From Longimicrobium sp. (GTDB taxonomy: Bacteria; Gemmatimonadota; Gemmatimonadetes; Longimicrobiales; Longimicrobiaceae): 64,000 bases of DNA. The notes under the pieces are model-generated. The model ran no database searches and was not told where the DNA came from. It worked only from the letters and a program-made list of their open reading frames with translations. Each line of letters opens with the position of its first letter. Position 1 is the stretch's first letter. The stretch spans positions 49,847 to 113,846 of the forward strand of contig NZ_DASVSF010000061.1 of NCBI RefSeq assembly GCF_036388275.1. Direction: 5' to 3'. Positions 8,343-16,930 of the stretch are shown piece after piece. The translations under genes and the position numbers were made by a program.

Positions 8343-8620
8343 ACAATCCGCACATCGGCAGCTCGTTCGAGAGCTTTCTGGAGCAGGAAGGGATTCGCGA
8401 CGAGGTAGAGGGACTCGCACAGAAGCGGGTCTTCACCTGGCAGATCCGCGAGGCCATGGAACAGGCCGGCCTTTCCAAGGCTGCGCTGGCCGCACGGATG
8501 CAAACGAGCCGAACGCAGGTGGAGCGGCTGCTGGACCCCGACAACAACAAGGTGCAGCTCGACACCCTTCAGCGTGCCGCGCAAGCCGTCGGCCGCACGC
8601 TTCGGGTGGAGCTGGTCTGA
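8339..8620 (+). CDS. HigA-like antitoxin, XRE-type HTH
   Basis: 93 residues, with a lambda-repressor-like HTH at ~35-85 (IREAMEQAGLSKAALAARMQTSRTQVERLL, then LDTLQRAAQAVGRTLRVELV). It is the partner of the preceding toxin by the 4-base ATGA overlap. It should neutralise the toxin and repress the operon through the palindrome at 7964-7978. The start ATG 8339 is fixed by the overlap. Confidence 0.88.
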   Translation: MNNPHIGSSFESFLEQEGIRDEVEGLAQKRVFTWQIREAMEQAGLSKAALAARMQTSRTQVERLLDPDNNKVQLDTLQRAAQAVGRTLRVELV

Positions 8621-8638
8621 CGCGCAGACGGCGAGAAC

Positions 8639-8700
8639 GAACGGAGGACGCAGAGAAAACCTTTTTCTCTGCGTCCTCTTCTTTCATCTCCGCGGTCCTG
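8639..8700. repeat. Palindromic intergenic repeat, family A, copy 2
   Basis: Perfect 15-bp inverted repeat GAGGACGCAGAGAAA (8644-8658) / TTTCTCTGCGTCCTC (8664-8678). It lies between the converging antitoxin and MFS genes, 24 bases after the antitoxin stop. Confidence 0.85.
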
Positions 8701-8715
8701 AGCGTGATTATAGCT

Positions 8716-10134
8716 TTAGCCGTTCGGGTCGGGATCGATGAGGCCGCTGCTTGGCACCGGCTGCACGGAGCCCTGCACCGTCAGCGGCTCGTGCTGGTCG
8801 CCCCCGATCACGGTGTCCACGCCTGCGTCGCCCGCGTCGTGCACCAGCATCACCGAGGCCGCCGCAATCAGCAGCGAAACGCCGCCCGTCATCACCATGT
8901 ACAGCGACGTGTTCGGATTGTCCTGCCCGTACACCGCGCGGATCAGCGGACCGAAGCCCAGCGACGCCAGGATCTCGGGGATGACGATGAAGAAGTTGAA
9001 CACGCCCATGTACACGCCCATCCGCGCGGCGGGCAGGGCGGTGGAAAGGATGGCGTAGGGCATCGACAGGATGGACGCCCACGCGATGCCCACCCCCACC
9101 ATGGTCAGCAGCAGCACGTACTGGTCGTGGATCACCGACACGCTCAGCAGCCCGATGGCGCCGCAGGTGAGCGCCAGTGCGTGCGTGGCCTTGCGGCTGG
9201 TGGCCCGGGCGACCGCAGGCAGCGCGAACGCCACCACGAACGTGGTGATGGAGTAGAAGGCGAAGGTGATCCCCCCCCACTCGATGCCGCGCGCGTACAG
9301 CTCCGAGTCCGGGTCGGTGGCGCCGAACACGTGGCGCGCCACCGTGGGCACGAAGAACATCCACATGCAGAACAGCCCCAGCCAGGTGAAGAACTGGACG
9401 ACGGCCAACTGCTTCATCGTCTTCGGCATGTTGGTGATGGCCGCGCCGATCTCGCCGAACAGCGCGCCCACGCCGGCCCGCTCGCGCCGCTCACGCTCGA
9501 ACTCGGCCATGTCTTCCGGCGGCGCCTCGCTGGTGGTGAACACCGTCCACAGCACCGCCAGCAGGAACACCACGGCGCCCAGCTGGAACGAGTACTTCAC
9601 CGTCAGGGGAATGCCGCTGGCCGTGGTGCCCGTCACGCCCATCTGGCCGAAGATGTAGGGCAGGGCATTGGCCAGGCTGGCGCCCACGCCAATGAAGAAC
9701 GACTGCATCACGAAGCCCGCCGTACGCTGGCTGGCATCGAGCTTGTCGGCCACGAAGGCGCGGAACGGCTCCATGGACACGTTGATGGACGCATCCAGGA
9801 TCCACAGCAGCGACGCCGCCATCCACAGCGAGGTGGAGGTGGGCATGAAGAACAGGGCGATGGACGACAGGATGGCGCCCACCAGAAAGTACGGCCGCCG
9901 CCGTCCCAGCCGGCCCCAGGTGCGGTCGCTGAGCGCGCCGATGATGGGCTGCACCAGGAGCCCCGTCATGGGCGCCGCCAGCCACAGGATGGGCACCTCG
10001 TCCGGCCGCGCCCCCAGCCGTTCGTAGATCGCCGACATGTTGGCCAGCTGAAGCCCCCAGCCGAACTGGATGCCCAGGAAGCCGAAGCTCATGTTGAACA
10101 TCTCGCCGAACTTCAGGCGCGGTTTCTTGCTCAC
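8716..10134 (-). CDS. MFS sugar transporter (maltodextrin/disaccharide type, SLC45/GPH-like)
   Basis: About 472 residues and 12 hydrophobic segments. The loop after helix 2-3 reads GALSDRTWGRLGRRRPYFLVG, the motif of sucrose/maltose MFS carriers. It is the last gene of the starch operon (susC-susD-GH13-GH97-esterase-MFS), 135 bases after the esterase, and would carry the released malto-oligosaccharides or maltose across the inner membrane. GTG 10134 is chosen because GGAG lies 8 bases upstream and the protein then begins SKKPRLKFGEMFNMSFG, the usual start; the longer frame to 10257 adds a non-conserved, basic tail. Downstream is family A repeat copy 2. Confidence 0.88.
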   Translation of the reverse strand: MSKKPRLKFGEMFNMSFGFLGIQFGWGLQLANMSAIYERLGARPDEVPILWLAAPMTGLLVQPIIGALSDRTWGRLGRRRPYFLVGAILSSIALFFMPTSTSLWMAASLLWILDASINVSMEPFRAFVADKLDASQRTAGFVMQSFFIGVGASLANALPYIFGQMGVTGTTASGIPLTVKYSFQLGAVVFLLAVLWTVFTTSEAPPEDMAEFERERRERAGVGALFGEIGAAITNMPKTMKQLAVVQFFTWLGLFCMWMFFVPTVARHVFGATDPDSELYARGIEWGGITFAFYSITTFVVAFALPAVARATSRKATHALALTCGAIGLLSVSVIHDQYVLLLTMVGVGIAWASILSMPYAILSTALPAARMGVYMGVFNFFIVIPEILASLGFGPLIRAVYGQDNPNTSLYMVMTGGVSLLIAAASVMLVHDAGDAGVDTVIGGDQHEPLTVQGSVQPVPSSGLIDPDPNG

Positions 10135-10224
10135 GTAGGTGGCTCCAGGGGGATGTGGGGGACGGCGCGGAAGCGACTGTGCTGCAGCGCGGTGCACGGC
10201 GCGCTGGCCATTGTACGTTGTTCT

Positions 10225-10240
10225 TACAAAATTGGGGATC
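10225..10240 (-). promoter_or_regulatory. Weak ROK-site-like sequence before the MFS gene
   Basis: On the minus strand CCCCAATTTTGTAA resembles the CCGAGTTTGGCA core of the susC promoter site only loosely. A TACAAT hexamer lies just downstream on the same strand without a clear -35 box. It may be an internal promoter/operator in the 135-base gap; weak evidence. Confidence 0.2.
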
Positions 10241-10269
10241 CAGAGACTTTTCGCCACTGCCAGGCGGTT

Positions 10270-11466
10270 CTACGGGCAGTCGGTTCCCCCGCCGAACATC
10301 CACCGGTACGCGGCCGGGAACTCGCGCCGCCAGAACCCCTCGGAGTGCGTCCCGTCCTCCCGCACGTATCCGACGACCTGGCGCCCCACGCGGAACCCGG
10401 CCGCCGCGAGCGTATCCACCATCCGCCGGTGGTCGTTCTCGTACACCTGCGGCGCATCGCCCTCGCGCGCGCCCGTGACCATGTAGAAGCGCTCGCCCCC
10501 GAGCGGACGCGCCGCGCGGGCGTATGCGAAGTTCTGCTGGCTGAACCAGAACGCGGGCGAGAACACGCCCGCCCGGCCGAACACGTCGGGGTGTTTCAGC
10601 GCGGCGTACAGCGAGATCAGCCCGCCCATGCTGCTCCCCGCCACGCCCGTGTTCAGCCGGTCCGGCCGGGTACGGTAGCGCGCGTCGATGTACGGCTTGA
10701 GCGTGTTCGCCAGGAAATCGACGTACGCGTCGCCCTCGCCGCCGCCGTGGCGGGGATGCGTCCACGGCGAATACTCGTCCAGGCGCCGCTGCCCCCCGTT
10801 GTCCACCGCCACCACGATGGCACCCCAGTCACCCGCGGCGTGCAGGCTGTCGAGCGTTTCGTCCACGCCCCACTCGCCCGCGTAGCTGGTGGCATCGTCG
10901 AACACGTTCTGCGCATCGTGCATGTACAGCACGGGATACGTCTTCGTGGTCGTGGCGTAGTCCGGCGGCAGGTAGATCCACACCCGCCGCGTGCGTCCCA
11001 GCTGCGGGATGGCGAACGCCGTGTCGAGCACCGTCACGGATCGGCTTGCCGTCGACGGCCGTGCCGGGCGCGGGCTGCCGTCGCGCCACCCCGCCACCGA
11101 TCCGGCGTACGTCGCGGCGCCCGTGGCCGGCACGACGAAGCGCCGGTTGGGGGCGTCCGCACCCGTGCTGTCGCTCTCCGCCGCGTCCCACGAGCCTAGG
11201 GTGAACTTGAAGTCGACGGGGCCGCGCACGTCCTCGTGCAGGGTGATCGCGTACTCCCCGGACGCCTCGCGTGTCAGCCGGTAGGCGAGCGACGCGGGGT
11301 TCCAGCCGTTGAACGAACCCGCGAGGTAGATCGTAGCCCCCGGCGGCGTGTTCCGGGGGACGCTGAGGCGCACGGTGAGCTGCGCGCTGGCCGGCGCGGC
11401 GCCCAGCAGGAACGCGCTGGCGACGAGCGCGCCGGTGTGGCGGATGTGGCGATGGACGGCGGTCAT
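10270..11466 (-). CDS. Secreted esterase with N-terminal starch-binding-like domain
   Basis: 398 residues with a signal peptide ending at ASAQ. Residues ~30-125 look like a CBM20/48-type glucan-binding module (AGSFNGWNPASLAYRLTREASGEY, then VDFKFTLGSWDAAE). The rest is an Esterase-D/Fes-type alpha/beta hydrolase: VLYMHDAQNVFDD, nucleophile elbow GSSMGG, and a late catalytic His in EDGTHSEGFWRREFP. It lies between GH97 and the MFS carrier in the starch operon. A role in deacylating modified glucans, or in binding starch at the surface, is inferred from the context. Confidence 0.82.
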   Translation of the reverse strand: MTAVHRHIRHTGALVASAFLLGAAPASAQLTVRLSVPRNTPPGATIYLAGSFNGWNPASLAYRLTREASGEYAITLHEDVRGPVDFKFTLGSWDAAESDSTGADAPNRRFVVPATGAATYAGSVAGWRDGSPRPARPSTASRSVTVLDTAFAIPQLGRTRRVWIYLPPDYATTTKTYPVLYMHDAQNVFDDATSYAGEWGVDETLDSLHAAGDWGAIVVAVDNGGQRRLDEYSPWTHPRHGGGEGDAYVDFLANTLKPYIDARYRTRPDRLNTGVAGSSMGGLISLYAALKHPDVFGRAGVFSPAFWFSQQNFAYARAARPLGGERFYMVTGAREGDAPQVYENDHRRMVDTLAAAGFRVGRQVVGYVREDGTHSEGFWRREFPAAYRWMFGGGTDCP

Positions 11467-11537
11467 GGAGCGGTGGAGTGGGACAGGTTCGATGCACGGC
11501 AGCCGGCGGATGGCCTCCGCCGGCCGTCGATCGTAAA

Positions 11538-13583
11538 TCAGCGCACGGCGCGGAAGCGGATCGCCTGGCCGCCGCCGGGGGCCATCTGGATGCGCAGCGT
11601 CGAGCCCGAGGTCACCTGCTGCTGCGAAATCGCGATCGGAAGCGGGTTGTCGCGCCAGTTGGCGCCCGGTCCGTCCGCGTAGATCTTCGCGACGTAGCTG
11701 CGGCCCGCAGGAAGGAACGAGAGCGGCACCTCGAACGTCCGCCCCTCCTCGTCGCTGATGGCACCCAGGAACCAGTCGTCAGCCCCGCGCTGCTTTCGGG
11801 CGACGATCACGTGGTCGCCGATCTCCCCATCGATCACCACCGTGGTGTCCCAGTCCACCGCCACGTCCCGGATGAACTGGAAGGCCGGCTGCCCCGCGTA
11901 GTTCTCCGGCAGGTCCGCCGCCATCTGCAGCGGCGAGTAGAGCACCACGTACAGCGCCAGCTGCTTGGCCAGCGTAGTGCGCGGCCGCGCGTCGTGCGGC
12001 TGCCGCGGCGTGCCGGTGGGGCGCTGAATGAGGATGTCGAAGATGCCGGGCGTAAAGTCCATCGGCCCGGAGATCATCCGCGTAAAGAACAGGATGGTCT
12101 CGTGCTCCGGCGGATTGCCTCCCTCGCCGCCCCAGGCGTTGTACTCCATCCCCCGCGCGCCCTCGCGCGACAGCATGTTGGGCCAGGTGCGGCGCTCGCC
12201 GGTGTCCTTGATGGGCTCGTGCACGTTGACCATGATGCCGTTGCGCGCCGCCGTCTCGATCACCCGGCGGTGGTGCCGCACCATGAACTGCGACTGGTGC
12301 GCGTGGCCGTGCTCCGTCCTGTCGCCCACGTACCCCGTCTTCACCGCGCGCACGCCCACGCGGTTGTACAATGCCATGGCCGAGTCCAGCTGCCGCTCGT
12401 ACGGGTCGATCATCGTGGCGGTCTCGTGGTGCCCGATCAGCGTCATCCCGCGCTGCCGGGCGTAGGCGGCTACCTCCGCCAGGTCGAAGTCCGGGTACGA
12501 CTGCGTGAACGAGAAGTCGGCCTTCATGGTGTTGAACCAGTCGTGGTCCCACCCCGTGTTCCACCCCTCCACCAGCGTGCCGCCCAGCCCGTTCGCCGCG
12601 GCAAAGTCCATGTAGCGCTTGACGTTGGCCGTCGTGGCGCCGTGCTTGGGTCCCTGGCCCCACGTCTCGGTGTTGATGTGCAATCCCCACCACACCCCGT
12701 TGTACTTCATGGGCGTGATCCAGCGCGTGTCGGCGATGCGGCTGGGCGGGTTCAGCTTCAGCGTCAGGACGGACGGATGCAGGTCTTCCGGCCGGTCCGC
12801 CAGCTGGATGGTGCGCCAGGGGGTGACGAAGGGCGCACGGCCGCGCACCGCCACGCCGTCCGCCCAGCGCGCCAGGGTGGACTGCAGGGTGCGGTTTCCG
12901 GTGCGCGCCAGGTACATCCCGGCGTAGTCCACCAGGTTGGCCTCGTGGATCACCACCTGCACGCCGTTGGTCATCTGCAGCGTCAGCGGGGTGTGCACCG
13001 AGTCAAGCCGGCTCACCGGCGACGACGAGTAGAGGATCTCCTGCCGGTCGGGCTCGGGGCGGTTGCTGGGGATCCACCAGGCGCGCGCGTTGTCGGCCAG
13101 GGCGAACTCCGTCAGCTCCTCCATCATCGTAAAGTCGCGGAAGCCGGCGCTGTCGGCCAGCTCGTAGCGAAAGCCCACGCCGTCGTCGAAGGCGCGGAAC
13201 ACCACGGCGAAGCGGCGGTTGGGCGCGCGGTCTTCGGCGATGCGCACGCGCAGCTCGTGGTGGTGGTCGCGCACGCGCGCCACCTCGCCCCACGGCTGCG
13301 TCCACGTCTGGTCCACCGTGTTGCGCGAGCTCCCGGAAATGCGGAGCGCGCTCCGCAGCGAGTCGCCGCCGCGAAAGGCGAAGCCCAGCCGCGAGGGAAG
13401 CAGCACCGGCTGCCCGTTGCGGCTGACCGCGTAGTACAGGCCGCCATCGCGGACGTGCACCGTCACCGTGTTCTTCCCGTCCGGCGAGGCGACGCGCAGG
13501 GAGTCCTGCGCGTCCGCGGGGACGGCGAACAGGGCCAGGCCCAGCGCCGCGCCCGCCAGAAGGGGCCACATCCGAGCGTGCAT
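11538..13583 (-). CDS. susB: GH97 alpha-glucosidase (SusB-like)
   Basis: 681 residues with signal peptide ending PADAQ. N-terminal beta-sandwich (SPDGKNTVTVHVRDGGLYYAVSRNG), central TIM barrel (~290-560: YNGVWWGLHINTETW, VEGWNTGWDHDW, GMTLIGHHET) and C-terminal beta domain, as in all GH97 enzymes. The glutamates in VNVHEPIKDTG, SREGARGMEYNAW and PEHETILFF correspond to the base and acid residues of the inverting SusB group rather than to the aspartate nucleophile of the retaining group. The enzyme releases glucose from malto-oligosaccharides in the periplasm. ATG 13583 is used because AGGAG lies 7 bases upstream; two nearer ATGs overlap that site. Confidence 0.92.
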   Translation of the reverse strand: MHARMWPLLAGAALGLALFAVPADAQDSLRVASPDGKNTVTVHVRDGGLYYAVSRNGQPVLLPSRLGFAFRGGDSLRSALRISGSSRNTVDQTWTQPWGEVARVRDHHHELRVRIAEDRAPNRRFAVVFRAFDDGVGFRYELADSAGFRDFTMMEELTEFALADNARAWWIPSNRPEPDRQEILYSSSPVSRLDSVHTPLTLQMTNGVQVVIHEANLVDYAGMYLARTGNRTLQSTLARWADGVAVRGRAPFVTPWRTIQLADRPEDLHPSVLTLKLNPPSRIADTRWITPMKYNGVWWGLHINTETWGQGPKHGATTANVKRYMDFAAANGLGGTLVEGWNTGWDHDWFNTMKADFSFTQSYPDFDLAEVAAYARQRGMTLIGHHETATMIDPYERQLDSAMALYNRVGVRAVKTGYVGDRTEHGHAHQSQFMVRHHRRVIETAARNGIMVNVHEPIKDTGERRTWPNMLSREGARGMEYNAWGGEGGNPPEHETILFFTRMISGPMDFTPGIFDILIQRPTGTPRQPHDARPRTTLAKQLALYVVLYSPLQMAADLPENYAGQPAFQFIRDVAVDWDTTVVIDGEIGDHVIVARKQRGADDWFLGAISDEEGRTFEVPLSFLPAGRSYVAKIYADGPGANWRDNPLPIAISQQQVTSGSTLRIQMAPGGGQAIRFRAVR

Positions 13584-13606
13584 CTGCATTCTCCTCATCC
13601 GTCCGT

Positions 13607-15196
13607 TCAGAGCCGGGTGCCGGCGTGGATGGCGACCGCGGTGTTGGAGGGCAGGCTGAACTGCACCGCGCCGTCCGCACCCACGACCACGGCGGTGCCG
13701 GCGCAGGCGGCGCCCGCCTTGCCGCCGGTGATCACGTCGCAGTAGGTGCCCGCGGCCAGCCCGGTCGGCGTGGCGACGTTCACCGCGGCGGCTTCGCGGT
13801 TGATGGCCACGAAGCCCTTGTCGCCCCGCGAAAAGGCGATGGCGTTGGCCGCGTTGTCCCACCAGCGGTTCAGATCCGTGCCGGCTACCGCGCGGCGGAA
13901 GCCCACCATCCGCAGGATCGTGGGGTCGCGGTGCTCGCACACCCACTGCCCGCTCTGCACGGCCTCCATGCTGGCCACGCACGAGACCGGGTTCGTCTCC
14001 CCCGCCGCGTTGGATGGGGGGCCGGTATCGCGCCCGGAGCCCAGCGTGAACGCGTAGCTCGACATGATGGACGGATAGCCGTACGGCTGCGCCATCATCC
14101 ACACGTTCGCCAGCCGGAACGCCACGGGCGAGCGGTAGCCGATGCCGGCCGCGTCCCGCTGGGTGTCGTGGTTTTCCAGGAACACCACGGCCTTGTCCGG
14201 CGGCATCAATCCCCACGCGCCCACGGAGAACTGGTTCCCCGTGGTCCCATTGGGGTTCAGCTGCGCCAGGCGCCCACTGTTGGCGCCCAGGAACTTCTCG
14301 CCCACGCCGCGGAACTTGAACTCGGTGATGTCGGCCGCGCCACCGGAGCCGTAGGCCAGGCCGTAGTAGTGGGTGCGCGACACGCCCTCGTTGCCGTAGT
14401 CGATCACCTCGGCGAAGTAGTAGGGCAGGGGACGCCCCTCCGCCGCCAGCGCGCGGTTCACCCGGCCCACGATGCTGTCCAGGTCCACCGGCTGCATGTG
14501 CTTGGCGGCATCGATGCGGTACCCCGCCACGCCCAGGCGTGAAAGGTCCAGCAGGTACGCGGCGATCTTTCCGCGCACGTCCGGGAGCAGCGTGTTCAGG
14601 TCGGCCAGCCCCACCAGCTCGCAGTCCTGCACGTTGGCGGCGTTGCCGTAGTCGTTGACGCCGCATGCGCCGTGGAAGTCGCCCGGCGAGTACAGGCCGG
14701 GATAGCTGTACTTGGTGTAGACGGTGCCGTTGCTCCCCGTCCCGGCGCCCGCCGTCATGTGGTTGATCACCGCGTCGACGTAGATGTCCACGCCCGCCGC
14801 CTTGCAGCGGGCCACCATGTCGGCGAACTCGGCGCGCGTTCCCGAGCGGCTGCGGGCCAGGCTGTAGCTCACCGGCTGGTAGCGCTGCCACCAGGGATGG
14901 CCGCTGATCACCGCGTGCTCCTGCGGCGGCGACACCTGCACCGCCTCGTAGCCCGCCGGCCCCAGCACGGCCTCGCACTCGGCGGCGATGTCCGACCACC
15001 GCCACTCGAACAGGTGAACGAAGACGTCGCCCGCCGCCGTGTGGCCGCTGGCGCGGTACGTCTGCGGCAGCGACGGCCGCGCGGGCGGCGGCTCAATGAT
15101 GGGCGGCGGAGGCCCGACGGGCTCCTTGCAGCCGCCGGCCAGCAGGACGAGGGCGAATAGGCCGGCCGCGCCGGGGCGGAATCGAAGAAGAAGCAT
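13607..15196 (-). CDS. GH13 alpha-amylase lipoprotein (SusG-like role)
   Basis: About 529 residues. A lipoprotein signal ends in LLAGGC followed by a Pro-rich linker, so the enzyme is membrane anchored. The barrel shows all GH13 regions: VDIYVDAVINHM, GYRIDAAKHM (nucleophile Asp), YYFAEVIDYG (acid Glu) and VVFLENHDTQRD (Asp). The HLFEWRWSDIAAECE and GYEAVQVSPP motifs place it with animal-type/actinobacterial amylases rather than with Bacteroides SusG. It cuts starch at the cell surface and feeds products to SusCD. ATG 15196 precedes the lipobox at the normal distance; the frame is open to a TTG at 15220. It lies 106 bases after susD. Confidence 0.92.
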   Translation of the reverse strand: MLLLRFRPGAAGLFALVLLAGGCKEPVGPPPPIIEPPPARPSLPQTYRASGHTAAGDVFVHLFEWRWSDIAAECEAVLGPAGYEAVQVSPPQEHAVISGHPWWQRYQPVSYSLARSRSGTRAEFADMVARCKAAGVDIYVDAVINHMTAGAGTGSNGTVYTKYSYPGLYSPGDFHGACGVNDYGNAANVQDCELVGLADLNTLLPDVRGKIAAYLLDLSRLGVAGYRIDAAKHMQPVDLDSIVGRVNRALAAEGRPLPYYFAEVIDYGNEGVSRTHYYGLAYGSGGAADITEFKFRGVGEKFLGANSGRLAQLNPNGTTGNQFSVGAWGLMPPDKAVVFLENHDTQRDAAGIGYRSPVAFRLANVWMMAQPYGYPSIMSSYAFTLGSGRDTGPPSNAAGETNPVSCVASMEAVQSGQWVCEHRDPTILRMVGFRRAVAGTDLNRWWDNAANAIAFSRGDKGFVAINREAAAVNVATPTGLAAGTYCDVITGGKAGAACAGTAVVVGADGAVQFSLPSNTAVAIHAGTRL

Positions 15197-15302
15197 GGCG
15201 ATCGTCCACCAGGTCCACAAAGGGCTGCAGCCCCGCCGCGGGGGCGGCGGAGCTGCAGGAAACGTCAGTCCGCGCCCCGGATTGCTCCGGGGCCGTGCCG
15301 GC

Positions 15303-16883
15303 TCAGTTGTAGCCGGGGTTCTGGCTCAGGTTGGGGTTGGCCGAAAGCTCCGCCGCCGGGATCGGGTACAGGTCCAGGTGCGCGGGCGTGGCCGTTCCCG
15401 CCGGAGAGCCACCCTTGAAGCTCCAGACGTACGCGCCGCCGGTGTAGCGTCCGAAGCGCACCAGGTCCGTGCGGCGCTGGGCCTCCCACAGCAGCTCGCG
15501 GCCGCGCTCGGCCAGGATGAAGTCCAGCGTCATCTGGGCGTCGGTGATGTTGCCGCTGGCGTTACCGTAGGCGCGCGTGCGCAGCTGGTTGATGTAGCCC
15601 AGCGCCGTCGCGCGGCTGCCGCCCGCCCCGCGCACCACCGCCTCGGCGTAGATCAGGTACGCGTCGGCCAGGCGGAACATGGGGAAGTCGGTGTCGGGGA
15701 AGGTGGGGTGCGACCCCGCCGCGCCCGACGCCTTGACGTTGCGGAACTTGGGCGCCGCGACCCCCTGGAAGAAGTCGCCCACGTCGGTGATCGCCACCGA
15801 GTTCTGCATCACGAAGTACGACGACCGCCGGTCCGCGCCGTTCGAGGGGTACAGGTTGTAGGCCTCGGGCTTCAGCCGCAGCCCCCACCAGCCCCCGTCC
15901 AGCCCGTAGCTGCCCGCGTTCATGTTGCCGCCGACCGCCGCGTGGGCCAGGAACGTCATCCCGCCCCAGGTGCGGGTGCGGCTGCCGTCGAACGTGATGG
16001 GGAAGATGATCTCGGGCGACGTGTGGTTGTCGGCCAGGAACAGGTGCTGGTAGTTGGGGTCCAGCTGGTACGCGCCGGAACCGATCACCGCCTCGGCCGC
16101 GGCCCGGGCCTCGGCGTAGCGGGGCTGGCCGGTGTACACCTGCGCGTTCAGGTACAGCTTGGCCAGCAGCATCTGCGCGGCGCCCTGGTCGGCGCGGCCG
16201 TAGTCGGCCTGGCCCACGGCCGGCAGCTGGGGCAGAATGGCCTTCAGCTCGCTCTCGACGAAGGTGAAGATCGCCTGCCGCGTGGCCTGTGCCGGCGGCT
16301 CGGCGCCCGACCGGTTGGCCTCGGTGACCAGGGGCACGTTGCCGAACAGGTCGGCCGCGTGCCAGTAGCTCAGCGCGCGAAGGAAGCGCGCCTCGGCGCG
16401 GTAGTTCGCCACCTGGGCGCGCAGCTCGGCGCTCGCGCCGCGCTCGGCCATGCGGTCGTCGGCGGTTTCGCGCATGAACTCGTTCGCCAGCGCCACCTGG
16501 AAGAAGATCCGGTAGTACAGGGCCGCGACGAAGGGGTTGCTAGCCGTCCACCCCTGGCGGTTCATCTCCGGCAGCCCCGGGTCGCCCCACCCGATGATGG
16601 CCTCATCGGTGGGAAGCTCCTGCAGCGACCAGTACTGGCGAAGGTACTGCGAAAATCCCTCGTCGATCCCCGAGATGTCGGCGGAGCCATCGGGCCCCTG
16701 CTGGCCCGTCACCGAGAGCCCCGCGTACAGCTTCGCCAGAAAGGCGCGGTACGAGCTGGGGTCGGAGAACACGGTTCCGCCGCTGACGGAGCTCTTGGGC
16801 TCCGTCGTCAGGTCGGTGCACGCCCCGGCCGCAAGCAGCAGCCCCGAGGCAAAGACCAGCGTTTTGCACGCCTTGATGTTCAT
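15303..16883 (-). CDS. susD: SusD/RagB family glycan-binding lipoprotein
   Basis: 526 residues. Signal peptide with lipobox LLAAGAC, then the TPR-rich SusD fold: NEFMRETADD, YRAEARFLRALSYWHAADLFGNVPLVTE (the classic SusD motif), and the C-terminal FILAERGRELLWEAQRRTDLVRFGRY with YPIPAAELSANPNLSQNPGY, the standard end of the family. SusD lids the TonB-dependent SusC pore in the outer membrane and captures the oligosaccharide. It starts 47 bases after susC. ATG 16883 is chosen because it places the signal peptide at the N-terminus; the open frame extends to 16919. Confidence 0.95.
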   Translation of the reverse strand: MNIKACKTLVFASGLLLAAGACTDLTTEPKSSVSGGTVFSDPSSYRAFLAKLYAGLSVTGQQGPDGSADISGIDEGFSQYLRQYWSLQELPTDEAIIGWGDPGLPEMNRQGWTASNPFVAALYYRIFFQVALANEFMRETADDRMAERGASAELRAQVANYRAEARFLRALSYWHAADLFGNVPLVTEANRSGAEPPAQATRQAIFTFVESELKAILPQLPAVGQADYGRADQGAAQMLLAKLYLNAQVYTGQPRYAEARAAAEAVIGSGAYQLDPNYQHLFLADNHTSPEIIFPITFDGSRTRTWGGMTFLAHAAVGGNMNAGSYGLDGGWWGLRLKPEAYNLYPSNGADRRSSYFVMQNSVAITDVGDFFQGVAAPKFRNVKASGAAGSHPTFPDTDFPMFRLADAYLIYAEAVVRGAGGSRATALGYINQLRTRAYGNASGNITDAQMTLDFILAERGRELLWEAQRRTDLVRFGRYTGGAYVWSFKGGSPAGTATPAHLDLYPIPAAELSANPNLSQNPGYN

Positions 16884-16930
16884 GGCTGTTATCAGTCCTC
16901 GTCTATGCGTTGAGTTCACGCCGGCGCGGT

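Noticed and set aside
13599..15005. Continuous open frame upstream of GH97, suggesting an 1155-aa fusion
   Set aside because: The extra part is the out-of-frame shadow of the GH13 amylase; signal peptide and Shine-Dalgarno mark the GH97 start at 13583.
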